DNA of 64,000 nucleotides from Tellurirhabdus bombi (GTDB taxonomy: Bacteria; Bacteroidota; Bacteroidia; Cytophagales; Spirosomataceae). Below are positions 10,315-18,512 of this stretch, piece after piece. The first letter of the stretch is position 1, and every line of letters starts with the position of its first letter. The notes beneath the pieces were generated by a model. It did not search any database. It saw only the letters and a program-made list of their open reading frames with translations, and was not told the origin of the DNA. A program made the translations under genes and the position numbers. The stretch is taken from NCBI RefSeq assembly GCF_021484805.1, contig NZ_CP090557.1:546501-610500 (forward strand), in the 5' to 3' direction.

Positions 10315-10824
10315 ATGAAACAGATAATAATTAAAGGTTTGTTACTTGCAACACTGGCGGTCACAAACTTCGCTTGCAAAGATGATCTAGTATACAGCGA
10401 GTTGGTTCGGGATAACCGTCCGGCTGTGCCTGTAACGTTTCCGGGTGCTACCACGTTCGGCGCTCAACCTTTTATTGAGGTGTCAGCGGCAACGGGGGCT
10501 ATCAAGTATACGCTGTCGATACCAGCCGAAAGCGGCCGAACCATCAAGGAGATTACGACTGTAGTGGGTGGTGCAACCGCCATTAACCCGGCTTCGTTGA
10601 ACACGGCCGCATCGAAGTACAATTCTGCTCCAATTCCGGGCAATGGAACGACAGCGGTGTTTGAGACGACGTTAGCGGCTTTCAAAGCAAAGTATGCGGC
10701 TGTTAATACCACACCGGCTACGGATCCGTTGTCACCACGTGAAATTGCCTTTATTTTCCTGGTAACGCTGGATAATAATGAGCAGATTGTTACGCAGCAG
10801 GTTCGGGCGCGGATCGTGCCTTAG
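10315..10824 (+). CDS. Small lipoprotein of the second SusCD operon, function unknown
   Basis: 169 residues with a lipoprotein signal (lipobox NFAC). The mature part is Ser/Thr/Ala/Pro-rich without charged clusters and looks like a short beta-rich surface domain. It starts 26 bp after the SusD-like gene and is closed by a strong terminator, so it is the third gene of the operon. Extra SusE/SusF-like surface lipoproteins commonly occupy this place in SusCD operons and help bind substrate. I do not recognise a specific family here, so that role is inferred from position only. Confidence 0.75.
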   Translation: MKQIIIKGLLLATLAVTNFACKDDLVYSELVRDNRPAVPVTFPGATTFGAQPFIEVSAATGAIKYTLSIPAESGRTIKEITTVVGGATAINPASLNTAASKYNSAPIPGNGTTAVFETTLAAFKAKYAAVNTTPATDPLSPREIAFIFLVTLDNNEQIVTQQVRARIVP

Positions 10825-10843
10825 ACTGAAACGTGGTTTTTTT

Positions 10844-10889
10844 ATAACCCCCAGGAAGCACCCAATACAGGACGCTTTCTGGGGGTTAT
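10844..10889 (+). terminator. Strong hairpin terminator closing the second SusCD operon
   Basis: ATAACCCCCAGGAAGC (10844-10859) pairs with GCTTTCTGGGGGTTAT (10874-10889), with one mismatch in 16. It is 20 bp past the lipoprotein stop. The rest of the gap to 11106 shows no gene. Confidence 0.8.
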
Positions 10890-11106
10890 GTCATTTTGAT
10901 CTAGACTTATTGTAGCCATTTTGCTTGAATGCATTTCAGATAGAAGAATAGGTAGATTCCTCTACAGAAACAGCAGATAATAGGGTGTATTTATAATCTT
11001 TGCTAATTCTGAGGAAAATTCGTCCAGGCTACCAAGTAAGATTGAAGAGCAACCTGATTTTATCCTTTTATATTTATTTCTGAGAAAACATTGGGACTAC
11101 TTGGAG

Positions 11107-11526
11107 TCATGATTCTTTTCCCTTCTGAAAAATATTAAAGTAAAAGTAACCAAAGATGCCCCCTAATAGTGGGTATGAAAGAAGGAGCGGATAAAATTGC
11201 TTTTCAATAAACTCCACATAAAAATGGTTAGCATAGGCTATGTACATTAACAGGGCCATAGCTGAGCCCAAAGCAACATACATAATCCTCTTTCGAGGTA
11301 CACGTTCTACTACAGCACTATAGATTCCAATCAATATCAGATATAAAAGATTGGTATTAAATAAGTAGAACAGGGTAAAAGAGAGGTATTCGTGTAGAAA
11401 TCTAGGCACCGACTCTAAATAACCCAAATAATAGCTATTCTTTTGGAGGACTAAAACAAAAAATCGGACCACACTATCCATACAGAGAATGAATAATGTC
11501 AATACGACCAGTTTAAACGCTTTCAT
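11107..11526 (-). CDS. Small multi-pass membrane protein, unknown
   Basis: 139 residues with about four hydrophobic segments (residues about 5-28, 50-70, 80-100 and 112-132) and a short lysine-rich C-terminus. I recognise no family motif. Codon use is AT-rich compared with the flanking genes, and the AT-rich stretch continues to about 11800, which hints at recent acquisition. It is isolated from its neighbours by long gaps. The consistent membrane pattern and the ATG at 11526 support a real gene, but function cannot be given. Confidence 0.65.
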   Translation of the reverse strand: MKAFKLVVLTLFILCMDSVVRFFVLVLQKNSYYLGYLESVPRFLHEYLSFTLFYLFNTNLLYLILIGIYSAVVERVPRKRIMYVALGSAMALLMYIAYANHFYVEFIEKQFYPLLLSYPLLGGIFGYFYFNIFQKGKES

Positions 11527-11849
11527 AAATACAGCAAGTTATTTGGGGCATGAAATTGGTGGAACGAATTGGCTCAATGAGCTTTTGACTAGTCAAAACA
11601 TTGGCAAATTCATACCAGTTAGGACGTTTCGGAAACTTACAGCCTGTCGGGAAATATAATGCTATACGAGTAATAAACTGCCTGTCAATGCGGAAATTAT
11701 GTGGGTAGATTACGCTATTGAGATCACAGCAGATTCCGAACAACCTAATAATACAAGGAAGGGTAGCATTCAAAGCAGTACTGAGACGTCTTGCTCTATC
11801 TAGGCATAAAAAAACCTCTTTACATGGTAGAGAGGTTTTTTAAGGTGGT
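11527..11849. other. Gene-poor AT-rich gap
   Basis: About 320 bp with no supported gene. A minus-strand frame of 86 codons is present but shows no recognisable domain or composition. The only clear element is the terminator at 11808-11841. Confidence 0.5.
11808..11841 (-). terminator. Bidirectional hairpin terminator after the SDR gene
   Basis: AAAAAACCTCT (11809-11819) pairs with AGAGGTTTTTT (11831-11841), with T-runs on both strands. It lies 8 bp past the SDR stop at 11850. Confidence 0.8.
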
Positions 11850-12563
11850 TTACCAAACTGTTTCCTGCTTATCCCGCCAGAACTTACCGCTTTCGTTCAG
11901 GTCGGCTTCGGTAGCCAGCCATACTACGGTTTCGGCTCCTTCCTCTACGGAGCGTGGAGCATTGGTTCCTCCCATATCCGTCTGGGTTTGTCCTGGATCT
12001 ACGGCGTTAACCGCAATGTTATGCTTTCGCAAGGCACCGGCAAACTGCTTGGTCGTAGCGTTGAGCGCTGCCTTTGAGATGCTGTAAGCTGGCGCAAAAG
12101 TTTCCATATCCGTGATTGAGCCGGCCTCACTGGATACATTTATAATCCGGGCACCGATGGTACTTTTCTTCAGTTGCTCCAGGAAATCCTGAATAACTAA
12201 AACAGGACCAAACACATTTGTTTTCATGGTCCTTTCCAGCATTTCCGTATTTAAAGTAGTGATGTCCTGGCCTTGATCTTCCAGAATAGCGGCATTGTTA
12301 ACCAGCACATCCAGGTGGTCGGCTTTTTGCGAGAAGGTGCCGCAGGCTTGTCGGATACTAACCGGATCGGTTACGTCTAACTCAAGGTAAATGGCTTCGT
12401 AGCCTTGATCACACAGTTCCTCAACGGTTTCGCGGCCCTTGTGAATGTCCCGTACAGCGACAAAAACGGCATACCCCCGTTGACACAGCTGACGGGCTAT
12501 TTCTTTTCCAATACCTCGGTTAGCACCCGTTATTAGCGCTACTTTATCGTGTTGCGTTATCAT
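11850..12563 (-). CDS. Short-chain dehydrogenase/reductase (classical SDR)
   Basis: 237 residues. The N-terminal NAD(P) motif TGANRGIG is at residues 13-20, followed by NNAA near residue 90, a catalytic Ser in INVSSEAGS and the YSISK catalytic Tyr/Lys pair. This fits the carbonyl-reductase-like SDRs that reduce small carbonyl compounds with NADPH. It is the second gene after the MarR regulator at 12744 (180 bp gap, same strand). A plausible but unproven reading is MarR control of a detoxifying reductase. Confidence 0.9.
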   Translation of the reverse strand: MITQHDKVALITGANRGIGKEIARQLCQRGYAVFVAVRDIHKGRETVEELCDQGYEAIYLELDVTDPVSIRQACGTFSQKADHLDVLVNNAAILEDQGQDITTLNTEMLERTMKTNVFGPVLVIQDFLEQLKKSTIGARIINVSSEAGSITDMETFAPAYSISKAALNATTKQFAGALRKHNIAVNAVDPGQTQTDMGGTNAPRSVEEGAETVVWLATEADLNESGKFWRDKQETVW

Positions 12564-12743
12564 ACAGTTGAATAATTAGGGTACTACATCAAAAGAGCGA
12601 AACACTAAGCTTTGTTCTCAACTCTCCGATTTTGTTTCTATTCAACTGCTAACTACCGATCATTTGTTTATAAGACCTGAGCCAATGGCCAGTATACAGG
12701 CCTTTCTAGTTGCCCATCAAGACGAGTAAACCCGTTTGGTAAG

Positions 12744-13223
12744 TCAATAATTCTTTTCAGGATCACGACCTAGGGTCAGAACAGCATCGTACGCCATGCG
12801 TGTCAATTGCTTGGCCGTGTCTTCGCCAATGATGTCGGCATACCGCCGGAACATGCTCCGCCACGCCCGCTTGATGTCTGGCAATAGCGCAACTCCTTTC
12901 TCTGTTGCATAAACCAGGGTGTGTTTTCCTTCCATTTTGCGTTCGACAAGGCGCTTCAATTCCAGCTTTTCAATCAGACGCGTAATGGTTGAGGGAGTCA
13001 GGTGAAGCTCTTCGCTCAAATCTTTGGGTTGAATGCCCGGATTTTCAACCGCTTCTTTCAACAAAAACGCATGAGAGGCAGTCAGGCCCAGACGGCCAAA
13101 TTCTTCATCAGCAATGTTTGTCATAACACGTGCCAATGCATTAGCGGTAAAGTTCAGGCAACCGCTGTACTTTGATACATGTTTTTCCCCTATCACGGTG
13201 GTGCCTCGCGATTTTGTTCCCAT
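12744..13223 (-). CDS. MarR-family transcriptional regulator
   Basis: 159 residues. The winged-helix core lies at about residues 45-125: GLTASHAFLL, then QPKDLSEELHLTPSTITRLIEKLE, which is the recognition helix, and the wing RKMEGKHTLVYATEKG. MarR proteins act as dimers and are usually repressors released by small phenolics or oxidants. The ATG at 13223 gives a full-length protein. Upstream DNA (13278-13423) carries two pairs of spaced repeats that could be its own operator. The downstream SDR is the likely partner target. Confidence 0.92.
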   Translation of the reverse strand: MGTKSRGTTVIGEKHVSKYSGCLNFTANALARVMTNIADEEFGRLGLTASHAFLLKEAVENPGIQPKDLSEELHLTPSTITRLIEKLELKRLVERKMEGKHTLVYATEKGVALLPDIKRAWRSMFRRYADIIGEDTAKQLTRMAYDAVLTLGRDPEKNY

Positions 13224-13277
13224 AATGACTTAAAAGTAAACTTAGTTAGTTAAACAAACCATTTTACTCAATGAATT

Positions 13278-13423
13278 GATTGCATGCACCTGGATATAAT
13301 TGCGTGCACGAACAACAAAACTTATTTATGCAGGATAGTATTCAACAACCCAGCCAAGCTAATCAGTTAGCTATCATAAACGCATAAAAATAGCATGAAC
13401 TAGCTATAAAGTATGCATGAACT
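13278..13423 (-). promoter_or_regulatory. Tandem repeat pairs upstream of marR, candidate operator
   Basis: RATTGCRTGCAC occurs at 13278-13289 and 13298-13309, exactly 20 bp apart, i.e. on the same face of the helix. GCATGAACT occurs at 13393-13401 and 13415-13423. All lie in the 220 bp between ctlX and marR. Binding by this MarR protein is an inference. Confidence 0.35.
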
Positions 13424-13443
13424 GTTAACTTAATCAATTATTT

Positions 13444-14373
13444 TTATTTTAGAGGCAAATGAACTTCGGCCATCATGCACCGGGCTGAACCGCCGCCATT
13501 GCTTTCAATAACGGATAAGTCAAAATGCAGTAAAGTGGCATAATCATCCAGATCATCCCGCTGCCGGGCTGTTAGCGAATTATAGGCCGTTGTTGACATT
13601 ACCAGCATTTTTTGGCCTTTTTTAGTTTTAACCAGCAGCATATTCCCGGCAAACTGGGCCATTTGCTCCATGGTGATCTCAATGATGTATTTGCCACTTG
13701 CTTCCAACGACTGGCGAACCATGAGCCGCTCATCTGGATTTCTAATAGCCGCTAAGCAAATCACCGCAAAAACATCGCCAATACACATCACGACGTTGGT
13801 GTGATAAATAGGTAGCCCTGCTTCGTCAAATGCTTCAAACGATATGGATTTGTACCCTGTCTGGCGCGTAAACTCATCCAATACGTCTTCATTCGTGCGG
13901 GGTGACAAACAGGCATACGCTGTGCGTTCCATGCGGTCGAGCACCATGCTTCCCGTCCCTTCCAGGTATTTGTTGTCCTGTTCGAAATGAGTCAGATCAA
14001 TGATTCGGGCAACCTGAAACCGCTCGGCAAGATCGTTCACGATATCCATCCGACGCTCCTGCCGACGGTTAGGGGCATGCATGGGATACAAGACGACTGT
14101 TCCACTGTAATGAAATGAAATCCAGTTGTTTGGAAAGATGGAATCCGGCGTATGTGGCTCTGGTGTATCCTCATACACCGTAATTTCAACGCCAGCGGCG
14201 CGCAAATACCGAACCATCTCATCAAATTCGCGAAGTGCGTTTTCCTGCGCAGTTTCTTTCGTCTGATTGGCAATGGTTGTATCCTGAAAAGCATTAGTCG
14301 AGGCGGTTTGCTCGTTGAAGCCGAACCGAACAGGACGAATCATCAGAATATGAGAGGTAGTTTGTGCTTGCAT
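13444..14373 (-). CDS. ctlX: Citrulline hydrolase-like protein CtlX (amidinotransferase fold)
   Basis: 309 residues from the ATG at 14373 (MQAQTTSHILMIRP); the longer frame upstream has no family match. Motifs of the guanidino-group-modifying fold are present: DSIFPNNWISFH, LYPMHAPNRRQER, an HTNVVM segment carrying the catalytic His, and Cys299 in GGGSARCMMAE at the C-terminus. CtlX is known as a citrulline ureidohydrolase giving ornithine, CO2 and ammonia. It follows an arginine deiminase by 106 bp on the same strand, so together they could take arginine to ornithine without carbamoyl phosphate. Confidence 0.85.
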   Translation of the reverse strand: MQAQTTSHILMIRPVRFGFNEQTASTNAFQDTTIANQTKETAQENALREFDEMVRYLRAAGVEITVYEDTPEPHTPDSIFPNNWISFHYSGTVVLYPMHAPNRRQERRMDIVNDLAERFQVARIIDLTHFEQDNKYLEGTGSMVLDRMERTAYACLSPRTNEDVLDEFTRQTGYKSISFEAFDEAGLPIYHTNVVMCIGDVFAVICLAAIRNPDERLMVRQSLEASGKYIIEITMEQMAQFAGNMLLVKTKKGQKMLVMSTTAYNSLTARQRDDLDDYATLLHFDLSVIESNGGGSARCMMAEVHLPLK

Positions 14374-14479
14374 AGGTTTATAATTGGAGAGAAAAGGGCA
14401 TTCTTTACGCGTAAAAAACAAATTAATGCGCCCTGCCATTTAAATAACGACCAATCAGGCGCCGATCGTACAGCTTTTT

Positions 14480-15946
14480 TTATAGTTCATCACGCAGAAG
14501 CGGCAGGCTCATGCAGTGAGATCCGCCCCTGGCCCGGGACAATTCTGCCGATGGTAGCATAATAAAGGTATTTTCGATGGTCTCCGGCGACGATTCATGG
14601 CGCTCAAAACGCTCGAGCAAATCCGCCGCCCGCACAATGTCAAAACCGGCCTGCCGGAAGGCTTCGATGGTTTTATCGTTTCGGTCGTAGCCAATCACAA
14701 CGCCATCTTTGAGCGCCAGCAAATTACAGGAGTCGGTCCACTGCTCCCGTGAGCCAAACGGAAATTCGTTATTACCGGAATAAATGAACTGCACTGGCTC
14801 CGTACTACCCAGGTCATTGCGACTGATATCGGTCAGCAGATCTTCCAGGTTTTCAATCTCGATGGGCTTGTGTTCCAGTCCTTTGTAAAATTGCAAAATA
14901 CGCAGGTCTTCTGAAAGGTCTTTCGGGGCAAAGAAATGCATGGCATCCCGTTTTTTTGCTTCGTCTCCTACCCGTCCCAGCGAAGCCAGCAGCACCCACA
15001 CATTTTTCTTTACCTGCGTAAAAATCGTGTCGATGTGCATGTAATCCCGCTTCTTCGGAATTTTCAGGATGGTAACCGTATCAACCAGGCCTTTCTTGAA
15101 AACCAGCTGCATCACCTGCTGGGCGGCGTACAACGTCGTGCGCTCGCTGCAACCAATGAGCAGATGGCGCGGAGAAATCATCATTACATCACCCCCTTCC
15201 AGCGTAGAGCGGGTATAATCGCGGTTGACTTCGGCGTCAGGCAGCAGAAAATGGTGCTCATTATCCGGAATTTCAATGATGTTACCGCGGTAAGAAGCAA
15301 AAATAGGGTGGTAGAAAAAGATATACTGTGACAACAGCGCCTCACGCGTTCGCGCCTGCTTGGCAGGTTTGTTCAGCAGGATGTGGTCGTTGATAATAAT
15401 GCCAATATCACGCGTAAAGATAAAGTTGGGCAAAGGCGCAAACAGCATCGTTTTATCATCGGGCAGCGAACCGGAAATGAGGATTTCGGCCAGTTCGACG
15501 GGCTCATACGTACTCAGGCGCGTATGAATCTGAAAGCTTGTCTGCTCGACTGCGCAAATTCCAGCAATCAACTTGGTTCGGATGACTTCATCTTGCAGGA
15601 TTTCCGCCAGTAGCCGCTGAATATCAATAACGGCATCGGAATGATAATAATCCGGTTGATCGGGTTTGAAAAAACTTCGCTCGCTGTTGGCGTTTATTTC
15701 CGCTAGTTTACCCTGAATTTTAGCGGGATCCAGAAAATAAAGCAAAAGCTTAACGTAGTAATCATATTCATCTTTCCGCATGGTGTCCAGATGAACAATG
15801 TCTTCAAAAAGCCAGTCCTGCGCTTTGGAAGGCACGACTTTACCCAGCCCCCGGTCCGGGCTGTGAATCAATAAACGGCGGAGCGTGCCAATTTCGGAGG
15901 AAACACTGATTTTTGTTGTAGGCGTATGGTATTTTCCATTTTTCAT
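14480..15946 (-). CDS. Arginine deiminase-family protein
   Basis: 488 residues from the ATG at 15946 (MKNGKYHTPTTK); the frame extends 58 codons upstream, but that part is low-quality and overlaps the suf promoter region. Family motifs: GTLRRLLIHSPDRG at the start, PNFIFTRDIG, the ..EGGDVM.I segment, MHIDTIFT with the catalytic His, and GGSHCMSLPLLR with Cys478. Arginine deiminases hydrolyse arginine to citrulline and ammonia. It is longer than the classical ArcA (about 410 residues). No ornithine carbamoyltransferase or carbamate kinase is nearby; the next gene is ctlX. Confidence 0.88.
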   Translation of the reverse strand: MKNGKYHTPTTKISVSSEIGTLRRLLIHSPDRGLGKVVPSKAQDWLFEDIVHLDTMRKDEYDYYVKLLLYFLDPAKIQGKLAEINANSERSFFKPDQPDYYHSDAVIDIQRLLAEILQDEVIRTKLIAGICAVEQTSFQIHTRLSTYEPVELAEILISGSLPDDKTMLFAPLPNFIFTRDIGIIINDHILLNKPAKQARTREALLSQYIFFYHPIFASYRGNIIEIPDNEHHFLLPDAEVNRDYTRSTLEGGDVMMISPRHLLIGCSERTTLYAAQQVMQLVFKKGLVDTVTILKIPKKRDYMHIDTIFTQVKKNVWVLLASLGRVGDEAKKRDAMHFFAPKDLSEDLRILQFYKGLEHKPIEIENLEDLLTDISRNDLGSTEPVQFIYSGNNEFPFGSREQWTDSCNLLALKDGVVIGYDRNDKTIEAFRQAGFDIVRAADLLERFERHESSPETIENTFIMLPSAELSRARGGSHCMSLPLLRDEL

Positions 15947-16168
15947 AAAAGGGTTCAGCAATTGCGACCGTCTGTTGTTATTGCAAGATAGGGCTTTGGG
16001 CGCTGAAAAAAAAGCTGACTTATTACGGCTGAGTAGCCGCCCTCCGGAACGAAACGCTTGATTTTGAGTGTTCAGAAAGAAGGTAATAGCTGGAGTTAGA
16101 AAATAAAGCGAGGTCAACAATTATCGTTTAAAATTGTTAACCCAACAGTAAAAAACTTTCGTTTGCAT

Positions 16169-16176
16169 TACCTTTG
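16169..16176 (+). promoter_or_regulatory. -7 promoter element of the suf operon
   Basis: TACCTTTG matches the Bacteroidota -7 consensus TAnnTTTG, 35 bp before the sufC ATG. I see no clear -33 TTTG at the usual spacing. Confidence 0.5.
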
Positions 16177-16210
16177 CGGTTTGATAATCAATAGAAATCA
16201 TTCTTTTCTC

Positions 16211-16966
16211 ATGCTGAGTATAAATAATCTACAGGCGTCGATTGGTGAAAAACAAATCTTAAAAGGCATCAACCTGGAGATAAAAGCCGGTGAAGTACAT
16301 GCTATTATGGGTCCTAATGGTTCAGGAAAAAGTACCTTAGCGTCCGTATTGGCAGGCCGGGAAGATTATGAAGTCACTGGAGGTGAAGTCACTTTCGATG
16401 GTAAAGACCTCCTGGACATGGCTCCGGAAGAGCGGGCAGCGGAAGGGATTTTTCTGGCCTTTCAGTATCCAGTAGAAATTCCGGGCGTTAGCACCACCAA
16501 TTTCCTCAAAACGGCCATGAACGAAATTCGGAAATACCGTGGTCAGGAGCCGATGGACGCCGTTCAGTTTCTGAAACTCATGAAAGAGAAAATGAAGCTG
16601 GTCAACATTGATCAATCGCTGCTAAGCCGTTCCCTAAACGAAGGCTTTTCGGGTGGTGAGAAAAAACGCAACGAGATTTTCCAGATGGCCATGCTGGAAC
16701 CCAAACTGGCCGTTCTTGACGAAACGGATTCTGGTCTGGACATTGATGCCCTTCGCATTGTGGCTGAAGGTGTTAACCAATTGCGTTCGCCAGAACGAGC
16801 AACCATCGTTGTTACGCACTACCAACGTTTGCTTGATTACATTGTCCCAGACTACGTTCACGTTCTTTACAAAGGCCGTATCGTTAAGTCAGGTCCGAAA
16901 GAACTCGCTTTTGAGCTCGAAGAAAAAGGATACGACTGGATTAAAGCGGAAGTAGAAGCGGCATAA
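16211..16966 (+). CDS. sufC: Fe-S cluster assembly ATPase SufC
   Basis: 251 residues from the ATG at 16211 (MLSINNLQ); the frame has a longer, unconvincing extension. Walker A GPNGSGKST at 34-42, ABC signature FSGGEKKR, Walker B LAVLDETDSGLD and the switch His in VVTHYQR are all present. The SGLD and EKKRNEI features are specific to SufC. It powers the SufBCD scaffold that builds Fe-S clusters in the cytoplasm. It opens the operon here: no sufB lies upstream, where the divergent arginine deiminase begins instead. Confidence 0.97.
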   Translation: MLSINNLQASIGEKQILKGINLEIKAGEVHAIMGPNGSGKSTLASVLAGREDYEVTGGEVTFDGKDLLDMAPEERAAEGIFLAFQYPVEIPGVSTTNFLKTAMNEIRKYRGQEPMDAVQFLKLMKEKMKLVNIDQSLLSRSLNEGFSGGEKKRNEIFQMAMLEPKLAVLDETDSGLDIDALRIVAEGVNQLRSPERATIVVTHYQRLLDYIVPDYVHVLYKGRIVKSGPKELAFELEEKGYDWIKAEVEAA

Positions 16967-17011
16967 TCATACGTTAATGGTTGGGGTTCAGGGAGGCTTT
17001 TCCTGATTACT

Positions 17012-17036
17012 TCAAACGTTAAACCTCAAACGTTAA
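17012..17036 (+). repeat. Short direct repeat between sufC and sufD
   Basis: TCAAACGTTAA occurs at 17012-17022 and 17026-17036, 14 bp apart, just before the sufD start. Its role is unknown. Confidence 0.5.
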
Positions 17037-17041
17037 TTTCA

Positions 17042-18367
17042 ATGAGTCCTTATAATCAACCATATACTGACCTGAAATCCAAACTCATTGCCGACTTCCG
17101 GGCGGCAGAAGAGCGGATGAATGGCGAAAGCAAATCGCCCTTACACCAGCTTCGGCGCGAAGCACTCAATCAGTTCGACCGATTGGGTTTTCCAACGCTT
17201 AAACACGAAGAATGGAAATACTCGAACGTAAGCAGTCTGATTAAAGAAGTATTTGAGTTCAACGCGCCGGTTTCACTAACTGCCGACGACCTCGCCCCGC
17301 TGAGTATTGCCAAGCTGGAAGGGAACGTGCTGTATTTCGTGAACGGCCAATACCAGCCTGAACTCTCTCAAATTGTTAGCCCTGCCGACCAGCTTTCTAT
17401 TCTGACTTTTCCGGAAGCGGTTCAGCAAATGCCGGAGGTAGTCGATCAGTATTTTGCCAAATACGCGGACTTCCACGACAATGCCTTTACGGCCCTGAAC
17501 ACCGCTTTTGCCAGCGATGGTGTGGTGATTCACGTGCCTGCCAACAAGGTGGTGGAAGCGCCGACAATCCTGCGTTTTATTTCCGATAGCCGCCAGATCA
17601 ACATTGCCTCCCAGCCGCGCAACCTGTTTGTTGTTGGCAAAAATGCGGATGTTAAGGTCGCGGAACTGTTCCGGACTCTCGGCGATCAGGCTAGCTTTAC
17701 CAACATCGTTACGGAAATTGTGCTGGATGAAGATGCCCGCATGGAGTACTACAAAGTACAAAATGAGTCGGATATGGCTTACCACATCGGGACGACGCAG
17801 GTGCACCAGAAAGACCGCAGCCACTTTTATTCTGCTACGGTTACGCTGGACGGAGGTTTTATCCGCAACAACCTGAACATTGCCCTGGACGGCCAGCATT
17901 GCGAAGCGTTTATGTACGGTCTGTACTTCCCGAACGGTCGCCAGCACATTGATAACCATACCTTAGCCGATCACCGGCAGCCAAACTCCTACAGCAACGA
18001 GCTATATAAAGGCATTCTGGAAGATAAGGCAACGGGTGTTTTCAACGGCAAGATTTTTGTTCGGCAGGATGCGCAGAAAACCAATGCGTACCAGTCCTGT
18101 AAGAACGTTGTTCTGTCCAACGAGGCCTCGATGAATACGAAGCCCCAGTTGGAAATTTACGCCGACGACGTGAAGTGCTCGCACGGTACGACCACGGGTA
18201 AACTGAACGAAGAAGCTTTGTTCTACATGCGTTCACGCGGTATTCCTCGCGATGAAGCGAAAACGCTGCTGATGTACGCCTTTGCCGAGGACGTGATTCA
18301 GCAGATAAAAATTGATGCCCTTCGGGAGCAACTAGAGCGCCGGATTCAGGCAAAACTGGCCCGGTAG
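17042..18367 (+). CDS. sufD: Fe-S cluster assembly protein SufD
   Basis: 441 residues. The central beta-helix and C-terminal helical core carry SufD/SufB-family hallmarks: HEEWKYSN near the N-terminus, ARMEYYKVQ, GLYFPNGRQHIDNHT, QDAQKTNAYQSCKNVVLSN and ADDVKCSHGTTTG..NEEALFYMRSRGI. SufD pairs with SufB and SufC in the scaffold. With no sufB here, note that SufB and SufD are paralogues. The SRGIPRDEAKTLL end and the length fit SufD better than SufB (about 480 residues). Confidence 0.95.
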   Translation: MSPYNQPYTDLKSKLIADFRAAEERMNGESKSPLHQLRREALNQFDRLGFPTLKHEEWKYSNVSSLIKEVFEFNAPVSLTADDLAPLSIAKLEGNVLYFVNGQYQPELSQIVSPADQLSILTFPEAVQQMPEVVDQYFAKYADFHDNAFTALNTAFASDGVVIHVPANKVVEAPTILRFISDSRQINIASQPRNLFVVGKNADVKVAELFRTLGDQASFTNIVTEIVLDEDARMEYYKVQNESDMAYHIGTTQVHQKDRSHFYSATVTLDGGFIRNNLNIALDGQHCEAFMYGLYFPNGRQHIDNHTLADHRQPNSYSNELYKGILEDKATGVFNGKIFVRQDAQKTNAYQSCKNVVLSNEASMNTKPQLEIYADDVKCSHGTTTGKLNEEALFYMRSRGIPRDEAKTLLMYAFAEDVIQQIKIDALREQLERRIQAKLAR

Positions 18368-18379
18368 AGCTCCTCATTG

Positions 18380-18439
18380 ATGAACAATAAAGAATAAGTT
18401 TAGCGGAGTAGTCTGTCTATTTTATTCTTTATTGTTCAT
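18380..18439. repeat. 18-bp perfect inverted repeat between sufD and sufS
   Basis: ATGAACAATAAAGAATAA (18380-18397) is matched exactly by its complement at 18422-18439, with a 24-nt loop. It is AT-rich, so it is not a standard terminator. It may act as a processing site, an attenuator or a stabilising stem in the suf mRNA. Confidence 0.7.
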
Positions 18440-18512
18440 TGTGCATTAAGCCTATTTTGCTGCACCATTTCCCTCCTTTCCGTGTTACTCATCTGTCGTA
18501 TATTCAATTCCT

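Noticed and set aside
11513-11773. 86-codon open frame on the minus strand
   Set aside because: It overlaps the start of the membrane protein gene and shows no domain, signal or plausible composition.
15947-16120. Longer N-terminus for the arginine deiminase
   Set aside because: The extra 58 residues have no family match and would cover the suf promoter region; the ATG at 15946 fits the family.
17276-17959. 227-codon frame antisense to sufD
   Set aside because: Its protein is rich in Val, Arg and His with no family pattern; sufD is certain on the other strand.
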